A DNA stretch of 64,000 nt from Bacteroidales bacterium (GTDB lineage: Bacteria > Bacteroidota > Bacteroidia > Bacteroidales > Bacteroidaceae): the NCBI GenBank assembly GCA_030528885.1, contig JAUMXY010000001.1:38198-102197 (forward strand), read 5' to 3'. Within the stretch, counting starts at the first letter, position 1. The number at the start of each line of letters is the position of its first letter. A program made the position numbers and the translations under genes. Of the stretch, positions 20,119-27,801 are shown piece after piece. Under the pieces are notes generated by a model. That model did no database searches, was not told the DNA's origin, and saw only the letters and a list, made by a program, of their open reading frames with translations.

Positions 20119-20859
20119 TCATTTTTCTGCTGTGTATAAGATGCACATGCCGAAGGCAAGGCGTCGGAAGTTCACGTTGTGGAAACCAGCCTGCTCAATG
20201 ATGCTTTGCATGCGTTCCGCTTGGGGTACGGCATCCATCGTTTCGGGCAGATAGGAATAGGCGGTCTTGTCTTTTGAGAGGACTTCCCCCAATGTAGGCA
20301 TCACCGCTTTTTTGTATAGCCAGAACAATTGCTTCATCGGAAAAGAGACGGGGGTACAGAGGTCCACCACAGACAAGTGCCCGTTTGTTGCCAGCACACG
20401 ATGCATCTCCTTCAGACATTGGTCGAGGTTCTGGAAGTTGCGTAGGGCGAAAGCCGAGATGACAGCATCGAACGAGTTGTTGGGAAAGGACATGCTGGCA
20501 CAATCCTCATTTTGGAAGGTTATCTTTTCAGAGAGTCCCAGTTTCTCCACTTTCTTTCTGCCAATGCTCATCATTCCTTCGCTGATGTCGCACCCCACAA
20601 TGTTCTGTGCTCCCAGCTTTTTACAAGCAAGGATAGCGAAGTCGCCAGTGCCTGTGGCAATGTCGAGAACGCTATCCGTGCTGTTTCTGTTTTTGAGCAG
20701 AAAGTCGATGGCGTTATTTCGCCAAATGTGGTCGATGCCAAAACTCAAGGTGTGGTTCAGGAAGTCGTAGGAATGAGCGATGTTGTCAAACATCCTTTCT
20801 ACCTGCTCACGCTTTGTGCCGGTTTCTCCGTAAGGTTTTATCTGCTCTTGTTTGTACAC
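20119..20859 (-). CDS. ubiE: Demethylmenaquinone methyltransferase
   Basis: UbiE/MenG methylates demethylmenaquinone with AdoMet, the last step of menaquinone synthesis. The 246-residue protein has the AdoMet-binding VLDIATGTGDFAILA and the family segments FDNIAHSYDFLNHTLSFGID and FALRNFQNLDQCLKEM. The start is a GTG at 20859, directly after the purC stop codon; the resulting start YKQEQIKPYG agrees with relatives as I remember them. The direct abutment with purC suggests coupled translation. Confidence 0.94.
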   Translation of the reverse strand: MYKQEQIKPYGETGTKREQVERMFDNIAHSYDFLNHTLSFGIDHIWRNNAIDFLLKNRNSTDSVLDIATGTGDFAILACKKLGAQNIVGCDISEGMMSIGRKKVEKLGLSEKITFQNEDCASMSFPNNSFDAVISAFALRNFQNLDQCLKEMHRVLATNGHLSVVDLCTPVSFPMKQLFWLYKKAVMPTLGEVLSKDKTAYSYLPETMDAVPQAERMQSIIEQAGFHNVNFRRLAFGMCILYTAEK

Positions 20860-21810
20860 TTATTTGCTTGCTAAATAGGTGTTTACATTTCTTTCGATAC
20901 GCTTGGCAAGGTCTTCGTCTGAAGTCTCCTTCACAAACTTCTCGCCAATAATATGTTCGTACAGTTCGATGTAGCGGTCGCTCACTGACTCTGCATACTC
21001 GTCTGTAATCTCTGGCATTACTTGTCCTGGCTGGTTCATGAAGTTGTGGTCAATGAGCCATTGGCGCACAAACTCCTTCGAGAGCTGCTTCTGAGGTTCT
21101 CCCTTCTCAAACTTCTCTTCATAGCCTTCAGCATAGAAGTAGCGGCTTGAGTCTGGTGTGTGCACCTCGTCAATCAGATAAACCTTGCCGTCGCGCTTGC
21201 CAAATTCATATTTTGTGTCAACCAGAATCAGTCCTTTCTCAGCGGCCATCTTTGTGCCAAGGTCGAAGAGCGCGTAGGTGTACTTCTCCATTGTTTCATA
21301 GTCTTCCTTGCTCACTAAGCCCTGTGCGATGATTTCTTCCTTTGAGATGTTCTCGTCGTGTCCTTCGTCAGCCTTGGTGGTTGGCGTGATGATAGGAGTT
21401 GGGAACTTCTGGTTCTCCTTCATGCCCTCAGGCAGCGTGATGCCGCAGAGTGAACGGTTGCCGGCCTTGTACTCGCGCCATGCAGAGCCTGTCAGATAGC
21501 CGCGGATAATCATCTCTACACGGAATCCTTCACACTTCAATCCCACTGTTACCATAGGGTCTGGAGTGGCCAGTTTCCAGTTGGGCACGATGTTTGCTGA
21601 TGCATCGAGGAACTTGGCTGCAATCTGGTTGAGCACCTGTCCCTTGAAAGGAATGCCCTTAGGCAGCACTACGTCGAATGCAGAGATGCGGTCAGTTGCA
21701 ACCATTACCATCAGGTCGTCATTGATGTTGTACACGTCACGAACCTTGCCGTGATAAACTTCCTTCTGTCCTGGGAAGTTGAAGTCTGTTCTTGTTAAAG
21801 CTTTAGCCAT
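20860..21810 (-). CDS. purC: Phosphoribosylaminoimidazole-succinocarboxamide synthase
   Basis: PurC joins CAIR and aspartate with ATP in purine synthesis. The 316-residue product has the N-terminal [20 protein letters not shown], the substrate loop [10 protein letters not shown] and the C-terminal [14 protein letters not shown] that marks the family. It is complete, of the longer type. It is followed without a gap by ubiE and preceded by phoH after 92 bp, all on the minus strand. Confidence 0.96.
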   Translation of the reverse strand: MAKALTRTDFNFPGQKEVYHGKVRDVYNINDDLMVMVATDRISAFDVVLPKGIPFKGQVLNQIAAKFLDASANIVPNWKLATPDPMVTVGLKCEGFRVEMIIRGYLTGSAWREYKAGNRSLCGITLPEGMKENQKFPTPIITPTTKADEGHDENISKEEIIAQGLVSKEDYETMEKYTYALFDLGTKMAAEKGLILVDTKYEFGKRDGKVYLIDEVHTPDSSRYFYAEGYEEKFEKGEPQKQLSKEFVRQWLIDHNFMNQPGQVMPEITDEYAESVSDRYIELYEHIIGEKFVKETSDEDLAKRIERNVNTYLASK

Positions 21811-21902
21811 GATTTTATAGTTGTTAAATAGATGTTTTTCTTCTAGAACTGTTCTATCTGTTGGGGTGCCCTCACGGAACTTGTATGTCCATTAAGAGAT
21901 GA

Positions 21903-22889
21903 TTAAAAAGACTCTTCTGATTTGTTGTCATTGAACAGCGGATACTTTTTCTCGCTTTCGTACTTGTGATATGCATTCACAATCCGTGTCACCAGCTTAT
22001 GTCTCACAATGTCCTTTTCATCCATTTCCACAAACGAAATGCCCTTCACCTTTTCCAGTACCTCTTTCGCCTCCTTCAGTCCGCTCTTTACGTTGCGTGG
22101 CAAGTCAATCTGCGTCAGGTCGCCTGTGATAATCATTTTTGTGTTCTGCCCCATACGGGTGAGGAACATTTTGATTTGCTGTGTTGTTGTATTCTGCGCT
22201 TCGTCCAAAATCACTACAGCGTCGTTCAGCGTGCGTCCACGCATGAATGCCAAAGGAGCTATCTGGATGACATTCTGTTCCATGTATTCCGTCAGCTTCT
22301 GTGCAGGAATCATGTCTTGCAGGGCATCGTAGAGAGGTTGCAGATAAGGGTCAATCTTCTCCTTCATGTCTCCAGGCAAGAATCCCAGTTTCTCGCCAGC
22401 CTCTACGGCAGGACGGCTCAGGATGATTTTTCGTATTTCCTTGTTCTTCAGCGCTCTTACAGCCAATGCAATGGAGATATAGGTCTTGCCTGAACCTGCA
22501 GGGCCAATGGCAAAGAGCATGTCGTTCTCGAAGTAGGCATCCACCAGCATCCTTTGGTTCTCTGAGCGAGGGGCAATCGCCTTGCCCGTCACGCTGTAGC
22601 AGATGGCGCTGCCGTCTGGTGTGCCCACTTGGGGCTGTTCTCCCTTCACTATTTGCAGAATGGCCTCCTCATTCAGTGAGTTGTATTTGGCGCAATGCTG
22701 CTGCATTTTCGTAATGTTCTCCTCGAAGGAGCACATTTCCTCCTCGTCGCCCATCACCTTGATGATGTTGCCGCGAGCCACAATCCTCAGCTTGGGATAC
22801 AATGCCTTTATCATTTGCAGATGCACATTCTGTACCCCATAGAATGTAACGAGGTCTATGTCCTCCAAAACAATATGCTTTTCAATCAT
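21903..22889 (-). CDS. phoH: PhoH family ATPase
   Basis: PhoH-like proteins are cytoplasmic ATPases related to the helicase domain of RecD and often linked with RNA metabolism. The 328-residue product has Walker A in GPAGSGKTYIS, Walker B in VVILDEAQN, and the family segments SRPAVEAGEKLGFLPGD and TRMGQNTKMIITGD. An N-terminal KH-like region precedes. I chose the ATG at 22889 (MIEKHIVLEDIDL) instead of one eight codons upstream, because it matches relatives as I remember them and because a full promoter match ends just before it. Confidence 0.94.
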   Translation of the reverse strand: MIEKHIVLEDIDLVTFYGVQNVHLQMIKALYPKLRIVARGNIIKVMGDEEEMCSFEENITKMQQHCAKYNSLNEEAILQIVKGEQPQVGTPDGSAICYSVTGKAIAPRSENQRMLVDAYFENDMLFAIGPAGSGKTYISIALAVRALKNKEIRKIILSRPAVEAGEKLGFLPGDMKEKIDPYLQPLYDALQDMIPAQKLTEYMEQNVIQIAPLAFMRGRTLNDAVVILDEAQNTTTQQIKMFLTRMGQNTKMIITGDLTQIDLPRNVKSGLKEAKEVLEKVKGISFVEMDEKDIVRHKLVTRIVNAYHKYESEKKYPLFNDNKSEESF

Positions 22890-22893
22890 AGTG

Positions 22894-22924
22894 CAAAGGT
22901 AGTGAAAACCCAAGACAGCACAAA
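22894..22924 (-). promoter_or_regulatory. phoH promoter, TTTG-N19-TACCTTTG
   Basis: On the minus strand the -33 TTTG (22921-22924) and -7 TACCTTTG (22894-22901) are separated by exactly 19 bases, a full match to the Bacteroidota primary sigma consensus. The -7 box ends four bases before the chosen ATG, so the mRNA may start at or next to the start codon. Confidence 0.8.
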
Positions 22925-23119
22925 ATAAACTAGTTTATTTTTGTTGTTGAGAGGCATCCAGCTTGATGTAAAGCCACGATTAAGCGAGGGTGTGGCAAAA
23001 TAAAAGAAACTTTGATAAGCATTTCTCTTGTGGTGCCTGTTGCAGTCAATCTTATAAACCAGGAGGTGGAGATTGGGGTGAAAAGGTAACACTTTCCCGA
23101 TGCATGTCGTGTTAACGTG

Positions 23120-23182
23120 AGTTCGATATAAAAAAGATATGTTTTTTGTAGTGCCTCGCAAAGCGACTCTTTATGTCAAACT
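23120..23182. repeat. Short element with inverted ends, copy A
   Basis: This 63-bp element shares its ends and middle with copy B at 23448-23512: AGTTCGATAT at the left, gTTTTTTGTAGTGCCTC in the middle and an imperfect inverted right end (ATGTCAAACT). Confidence 0.7.
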
Positions 23183-23447
23183 AGCGTTTTAGATAACGTG
23201 TCGTACCCTTTCCCCTCCAAAATTCCAAATCGTTGATACTCAGACATGCCGCCCGTGTCGGAAATAATAGGCACAGGGTGTTCGTGTTATTATGCGCACG
23301 GTGTCTGAAACCTTGTCTGCACGGTGTGCGTTTGCAGCCGCTTGCCAAGCCCTCCTCAAGAAGAAAAGAGGCACAAGGTGAAAATGCCCTGCGCCTCCGT
23401 GCTGAAGTGTCTGTGTCTGACAAGTGTCGTGGACGTTTGGAAAGGCG

Positions 23448-23512
23448 AGTTCGATATGACAAAAATATGGTTTTTGCAGTGCCTCTACGAGACAGAATCT
23501 TTATATCGAACT
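23448..23512. repeat. Short element with inverted ends, copy B
   Basis: This 65-bp element has perfect 10-bp terminal inverted repeats, AGTTCGATAT and ATATCGAACT. It is a direct imperfect copy of 23120-23182. It looks like a tiny non-autonomous element or a remnant; no transposase is nearby. Confidence 0.75.
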
Positions 23513-23558
23513 GACGTCGTGTTACGCTTGTAATTACAAGGTAACAGAGAGGATTGTT

Positions 23559-23590
23559 ACATCTGTAACAGAGGAGTGTGTTACAGATGT
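23559..23590. repeat. Perfect 12-bp inverted repeat next to queF stop
   Basis: The arms ACATCTGTAACA (23559-23570) and TGTTACAGATGT (23579-23590) flank an 8-base loop, starting 4 bp beyond the queF stop. It may cap the 3' end of the queF transcript. No T-run follows on the minus strand. Confidence 0.75.
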
Positions 23591-23594
23591 GGCG

Positions 23595-24062
23595 TTATCT
23601 CATGTCATGATTCATCAGGCGGTAATGCGCCATCTCTTCATATTTTGTGCCAGGACGGCCGTAGTTGGCATAAGGATAGATGCTGATGCCTCCGCGTGGG
23701 GTAAAGATTCCCGTGACCTCGATGTACTTGGGGTTCATCAACTTGATGAGATCCTTCATGATGGTGTTGACGCAGTCTTCGTGGAAATCGCCATGGTTAC
23801 GGAAGGAGAACAGGTACAGCTTGAGCGATTTGCTCTCCACCATGCGGCGGTCGGGCAAGTAGGAGATGCGAATCTCTGCAAAGTCTGGTTGTCCTGTGAT
23901 GGGGCAGAGGGATGTGAATTCAGGGCAATTGAACCGTACCCAATAGTCGTTCTCTGGGTGCTTGTTCTCAAAGCTTTCCAGTACCTCTGGCGCATAGTCT
24001 TGTCGATATTCTGTTTTCTTTCCAAGGGAGATGAGCCCTTCGTGTTCACGCTGATTTTTCAT
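23595..24062 (-). CDS. queF: NADPH-dependent 7-cyano-7-deazaguanine reductase
   Basis: QueF reduces preQ0 to preQ1 in queuosine synthesis. The 155-residue protein is of the short (unimodular, YkvM-like) type. The catalytic cysteine is residue 53 and the aspartate residue 60 in [12 protein letters not shown]. The QueF motif [21 protein letters not shown] follows in two overlapping pieces at about 75-95. It starts 49 bp after the transporter gene on the same strand, so both are probably made from one mRNA under the leader described upstream. Confidence 0.95.
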   Translation of the reverse strand: MKNQREHEGLISLGKKTEYRQDYAPEVLESFENKHPENDYWVRFNCPEFTSLCPITGQPDFAEIRISYLPDRRMVESKSLKLYLFSFRNHGDFHEDCVNTIMKDLIKLMNPKYIEVTGIFTPRGGISIYPYANYGRPGTKYEEMAHYRLMNHDMR

Positions 24063-24111
24063 GAGGAAGTGTGGGGAAAAGGGTTTGTTCTAATGTTTGT
24101 CAGAGGTAGTG

Positions 24112-24843
24112 TTAAATGTCACTAATGCGGAATGCGTTGTAGTTGACGTGTTCGTCATACACATCAGTGTTTTCTATGCGTTTGACATATTGAACGATGC
24201 GGAGAGTGAGTGGAAGCGCAAGGATTTCGTAGGCTGTTTTTGCGATGACTTGTGTGACCATCAGCCCCAGCATGATGTCGAAGGTCAGGACGGGACTTCC
24301 TTGGAAAATGAATGGGAAAAGATAGAAAGCCAAAGGAAAGAAGATGAGGCTGTCCACGCTTTCGCCTGCCAGGGTGGAGAGGATGGCGCGCACGGAGAAA
24401 TGGTAGGAGAAGTTTCCCTTGCTTCTGTCGCGCATTTTCATCTTGCTCATGACCATCGCGTTGAGAACAGAACCGGCGATGAAGGCAATAAGGCTGGCTG
24501 CTACGATTTGGGGTGCGAAGGCGAACACCTGTTTGAAGCCTTCATCTGCTCCGGGCTCGATGGGAGGGAGTGCACACGCTATGCCTCCCAGTGTTATGAC
24601 GAAAAAGTTCATGGCAAAGCCAATCCAGATGATGAGTCTGGTTTTGCGATAGCCCCACACTTCGGCTATGACGTCGTTGAGAATGTATGAGATGGGGAAA
24701 ACGATGAAACCGCAGGTTAGGGAAACCGAATCCCATAATTGAAACACCTTGGTTTCGAGAAGATTGGCTGCTACGAGGCAGATGCAGAAGAGGATTCCTG
24801 CCAACATGAAGGAAACGCTCACTTGCTTTTGGGCTTTTTTCAT
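24112..24843 (-). CDS. yhhQ: Queuosine precursor transporter, YhhQ/DUF165 family
   Basis: The 243-residue membrane protein belongs to the YhhQ (VUT) family, which imports queuosine precursors such as preQ0 or preQ1. About six hydrophobic segments are visible, including VSFMLAGILFCICLVAA and LTCGFIVFPISYILNDVIAE, the latter with the conserved acidic NDVIAEVWGY motif. I chose the ATG at 24843 (MKKAQKQVSV); a longer frame to 24876 would be translated from the riboswitch-like leader. Cotranscription with queF supports the role in queuosine supply. Confidence 0.92.
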   Translation of the reverse strand: MKKAQKQVSVSFMLAGILFCICLVAANLLETKVFQLWDSVSLTCGFIVFPISYILNDVIAEVWGYRKTRLIIWIGFAMNFFVITLGGIACALPPIEPGADEGFKQVFAFAPQIVAASLIAFIAGSVLNAMVMSKMKMRDRSKGNFSYHFSVRAILSTLAGESVDSLIFFPLAFYLFPFIFQGSPVLTFDIMLGLMVTQVIAKTAYEILALPLTLRIVQYVKRIENTDVYDEHVNYNAFRISDI

Positions 24844-24848
24844 TTGTT

Positions 24849-24879
24849 CTTGTTTTTTACGAGGTTTGTCAAGCACTCG
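24849..24879 (-). promoter_or_regulatory. preQ1-I riboswitch-like aptamer, unit 3 (nearest the start codon)
   Basis: Read on the minus strand: stem P1 CGAG/CTCG, loop containing CTTG, the pre-stem cytosine, an A-rich tail TAAAAAA, then CAAG, which pairs with the loop CTTG to form a pseudoknot. This is the architecture of the preQ1-I aptamer. The pseudoknot strand ends only five bases before the yhhQ ATG, so ligand binding could hide the start codon (inference). Confidence 0.75.
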
Positions 24880-24908
24880 CGGTTTTTAACGTGGTTATCT
24901 GGTACACG
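24880..24908 (-). promoter_or_regulatory. preQ1-I riboswitch-like unit 2 (probably degenerate)
   Basis: The minus strand shows stem CGTG/CACG, a loop with CCAGATAAC and a tail TTAAAAAC. The stem changes together with the other units (CGAG/CTCG to CGTG/CACG). However, the tail CCGC does not pair with CCAG, so the pseudoknot is weak or absent. Confidence 0.5.
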
Positions 24909-24937
24909 CCTGTTTTTTACGAGGGGGCAGGCACTCG
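24909..24937 (-). promoter_or_regulatory. preQ1-I riboswitch-like aptamer, unit 1
   Basis: On the minus strand the unit has stem CGAG/CTCG, loop TGCCTGCCCC, A-rich tail TAAAAAA and CAGG pairing with the loop CCTG. Compared with unit 3 the pseudoknot changes from CTTG/CAAG to CCTG/CAGG, a compensatory change. Confidence 0.7.
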
Positions 24938-24980
24938 TGTGTGCAGCTTGGGAACTGGCACACTTGGGGTTGTTGGGTTG

Positions 24981-24988
24981 CAAAGTTA
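24981..24988 (-). promoter_or_regulatory. Likely -7 box for yhhQ-queF
   Basis: TAACTTTG on the minus strand fits the Bacteroidota -7 consensus. Transcription from here gives a leader of about 130 bases that contains all three aptamer-like units. No strong -33 was found. Confidence 0.55.
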
Positions 24989-25158
24989 AGAAAAACTTTA
25001 GAGTTGCAAGGCAAAAGTCGAGGGCAAAAGAGGATGAATGGCCGCTTTTTTGCCTTTTGAAGGTGTTTTTGTGCATTTTTTTCAGATAGAGAAAGAAAAA
25101 AGTATGTTTGATTGAGAAAAAACTTATGAATCTTCGTCTGAAACTCTTCACTTTTTAT

Positions 25159-25166
25159 TATCTTTG
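25159..25166 (+). promoter_or_regulatory. Likely -7 box for the salvage operon
   Basis: TATCTTTG matches TAnnTTTG; a weak -33 candidate (TCTG) lies 18 bases upstream. The first gene starts at 25250, leaving a leader of about 75 bases. Confidence 0.55.
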
Positions 25167-25249
25167 CATTATTCAGACACGCAAACAAGTGGCGGCCATG
25201 CTGCTATGTTTGTTCCTTAAATCATTAAAAGCATAAACAAAAGAAAAAG

Positions 25250-27775
25250 ATGAGTGCTGTTATAAAGAAAGGTTTGGATTGCTTCGTCTTGTATTCAGAT
25301 GCAGAATCGACGCTGATTACATTGAAGCAGCTGAAGGAAGAATCGTTGGTGAACAGGATATATGTGCTGATGAGGGGTGAGGAAGAATGTCCGTTTATGG
25401 GTTGTGATGTCATGCGGATTGGTGATATGAACGAATCAGCTACGGTGAGGAAGGTGGCGGCTGCTGTAGAGGCTCCATACGCATTGATTTGCTTTGAACC
25501 AGTAAAGGTGAAGTTCGGATATCAAGCCATCAAGCGAATGGTTTCTGTGGCTGAAAGCGTGGCTCCCGCTGCTGTCTATGCCGATAGGTATGTGATAAAG
25601 AATGGGCAGAGGGTGGCTTCGCCGACCATGGACTTCTATTACGGCAGTGTACGTGATGATTTCGATTTCGGTCCCGTTTGTTTGTTCTCGTCTCCTACTA
25701 TTAAGAAATATGTGGAAGATTGTCCCGCGGCGGAATATAAGTATGCAGGTTGGTATGATGTGCATCTCTATTTCTTGCGTAGAAAACGTTTGGAGTCATT
25801 GTTCCATATCCGAGAATATTTATACACGGAAGAAGCTGTTGATTTGAGAGAAAGTGGAGAAAAACAGTTTGATTATGTTGATCCGCGCAACCGTGAAGTG
25901 CAGCTCGAAAAGGAGGAAATCTTTACGGATCACCTCAAGCAGATTGGGGCTTATATTGAGCCTGAAAGCATTGTTGAAGTGTCGGTGGAAAAACATTTGT
26001 TTGATAAAGAGGCTACAGTCATCATTCCTGTCCGTAATCGTGTGAAAACCATAGAAGACGCAGTTAAGAGCGCCTTGATGCAACGCACATCATTCGAATT
26101 TAATGTAATGGTAGTTGACAACCATTCTTCGGATGGGACATCGGATGTGGTTGCTAAGTTGGCGGAAACGGATTCGCGTGTGCAGCACATCATCCCGAAT
26201 CGCGACGACTTGGGCATTGGCGGGTGCTGGGCATTGGCATTTAACGATAAGAGGTGCGGCCGTTTCGCCGTACAGCTCGATAGCGATGACCTGTACAGCA
26301 GCCCCGACACGCTTCAGAAAATAGTTGATAAGTTTTATGAAGAGCATTGTGGCATGGTGATTGGTTCGTATCGTATGTGTAACTTCCAGCTTGAGACGCT
26401 GCCTCCTGGGCTCATCGATCATCGTGAGTGGACGGCTGAAAATGGGCATAACAATGCTTTGCGAGTGAATGGCTTGGGAGCGCCACGTGCTTTCTATACG
26501 CCTTTGCTGCGAAAGATTGGAATGCCAAACACTTCGTATGGTGAAGATTATGCGGTTGGATTGAGTTTCTGCAGAAAGTATAAGATTGGAAGAATTTACG
26601 AGGAACTTTATTTGTGTCGTCGATGGGAAGGAAACAGTGATGCGGCGCTGTCGCCAGAACAGGTGAACAAAAACAATATCTATAAGGACAGTATCCGAAC
26701 GATGGAGATTGTGGACCGCTGTCGCTTGAACGATTATTGGCAGGAAGGCATTGCCAACGAACAGGTGTGCCAGCTTTTCGATACGCAACTAAAGACGTGG
26801 GCATTGGCTCGTGAGCATTACGAGCAACTGTCAAGTGCTGTTGTTGAGACGTTTGCCACCGATGAGTGCGATGTAGATGTTCAGTTCAATCCGGCGCGAA
26901 TTGTATCAACAAGCGCCAAGGTTGACCCTGAAACGCTGAAAAGAAGACCCTGCTTCTTGTGCGAGGTGAACCGTCCAGAGGAGCAGAGCAGTCTCCCAAT
27001 GTTGAAAAAGTATCATTTGCTGTTGAACCCTAATCCAATTCTTCCCAAGCATTTCACTATACCGCTGAGGCATCACCACGACCAGCAGATTCTTGATTAT
27101 TATGAAGACATGATGGAAATGGCTGTGCGACTGAAAGATATGCTGTTGTTCTACAATGGTCCGAAGTGTGGCGCAAGTGCCCCGGACCACATGCATTTCC
27201 AAGCAGGCAGTCGTGGCGTCGTTCCTTTGGAGCGTGACTGGCTGGAGCGCTATCAGCCTGTCCGTTCTCGTGTTTGGCCTATCAGTGAAAACGAATATCT
27301 TGAAGCATTGCAGCTGGAAGATTTTGCCGATAGCACAGGCATCTTCAGCTTGCGTGATTATCTATGTCCTGGATTTGTTGTTATCACTCGAACCCCTCAT
27401 GCTAACAAGGTGTTGTTTGACAAGCTTTATGCTTCCTTGCCTGTCGTAGAAGGGCATTCGGAGCCTATGATGAATATCTTGGCATGGGTGCAGTCAAGTT
27501 CGTATGATGGCTCACAACGCATTGTCAGTGTCATCATCCCCCGTTCGAAGCATCGTCCTGATTGCTATTTCAAGGAGGGGACGGAGAACATGATGGTGAG
27601 TCCAGGTGCGCTCGACATGGCTGGATTGCTGGTTGTTCCTCGAGAAGAAGACTTCCAGAGGATGGATGCTGATACGGCAAAGGCAATCATTCAGGAGTGT
27701 GGCATCTCTCGAGATGAAGAACTCGCTGCCGTGATGAAATTCAAAATGGGGGGGGGTAGTATCTCCTGCCGATGA
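25250..27775 (+). CDS. Fusion: family 2 glycosyltransferase with DUF4922-like nucleotidyltransferase domain
   Basis: The 841-residue protein has three parts. Residues 1-250 are a domain I do not recognise. Residues 254-530 are a GT-A family 2 glycosyltransferase (TVIIPVRNRVKTIEDAV, VVDNHSSDG, and the metal-binding DSD at 344-346). Residues about 560-830 resemble DUF4922, a HIT/GDP-galactose-phosphorylase-like fold, with CFLC at 568-571 and the histidine motif HMHFQ at 647-651. No signal peptide or membrane segment is seen, so it is cytoplasmic. It heads a four-gene row with a SpoIID-like enzyme and two AmpG-like permeases, suggesting work on cell wall sugars (inference). The 3' end runs through nine Gs, and its last residues depend on the length of that tract. 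Confidence 0.8.
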   Translation: MSAVIKKGLDCFVLYSDAESTLITLKQLKEESLVNRIYVLMRGEEECPFMGCDVMRIGDMNESATVRKVAAAVEAPYALICFEPVKVKFGYQAIKRMVSVAESVAPAAVYADRYVIKNGQRVASPTMDFYYGSVRDDFDFGPVCLFSSPTIKKYVEDCPAAEYKYAGWYDVHLYFLRRKRLESLFHIREYLYTEEAVDLRESGEKQFDYVDPRNREVQLEKEEIFTDHLKQIGAYIEPESIVEVSVEKHLFDKEATVIIPVRNRVKTIEDAVKSALMQRTSFEFNVMVVDNHSSDGTSDVVAKLAETDSRVQHIIPNRDDLGIGGCWALAFNDKRCGRFAVQLDSDDLYSSPDTLQKIVDKFYEEHCGMVIGSYRMCNFQLETLPPGLIDHREWTAENGHNNALRVNGLGAPRAFYTPLLRKIGMPNTSYGEDYAVGLSFCRKYKIGRIYEELYLCRRWEGNSDAALSPEQVNKNNIYKDSIRTMEIVDRCRLNDYWQEGIANEQVCQLFDTQLKTWALAREHYEQLSSAVVETFATDECDVDVQFNPARIVSTSAKVDPETLKRRPCFLCEVNRPEEQSSLPMLKKYHLLLNPNPILPKHFTIPLRHHHDQQILDYYEDMMEMAVRLKDMLLFYNGPKCGASAPDHMHFQAGSRGVVPLERDWLERYQPVRSRVWPISENEYLEALQLEDFADSTGIFSLRDYLCPGFVVITRTPHANKVLFDKLYASLPVVEGHSEPMMNILAWVQSSSYDGSQRIVSVIIPRSKHRPDCYFKEGTENMMVSPGALDMAGLLVVPREEDFQRMDADTAKAIIQECGISRDEELAAVMKFKMGGGSISCR
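27748..27756 (+). repeat. G9 homopolymer near the 3' end of the fusion gene
   Basis: Nine consecutive Gs occur six codons before the stop. With nine the protein ends GGGSISCR; with eight it would end GGVVSPADEKN; with ten it would stop directly after the glycines. Such tracts are prone to slippage or to sequencing error. Confidence 0.9.
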
Positions 27776-27801
27776 GAAAAATTAGCAGCTAAAGAACTGA
27801 T

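Larger units (their letters stand above)
22890..23594. other. Intergenic region between phoH and queF
   Basis: This gap of 705 bases holds the phoH promoter (22894-22924), two related elements (23120-23182 and 23448-23512), a 14-bp palindrome (23528-23541) and a hairpin near the queF stop (23559-23590). Between them I see no convincing gene; the short frames present have no family features. Confidence 0.7.
24844..25249. other. Intergenic region between yhhQ and the glycosyltransferase fusion
   Basis: This divergent region contains the three riboswitch-like units (24849-24937), a minus-strand -7 box TAACTTTG (24981-24988) and a plus-strand -7 box TATCTTTG (25159-25166). The segment 24990-25150 is A/T-rich and I see nothing further in it. 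Confidence 0.65.

Noticed and set aside
23183..23447. Small gene in the phoH-queF gap
   Set aside because: The short frames on both strands have no start context, no hydrophobic or family pattern, and overlap repeat ends.
24849..24937. Simple tandem repeat like those upstream of prfA
   Set aside because: Differences between units keep base pairing in the stem and pseudoknot, which favours a folded RNA.
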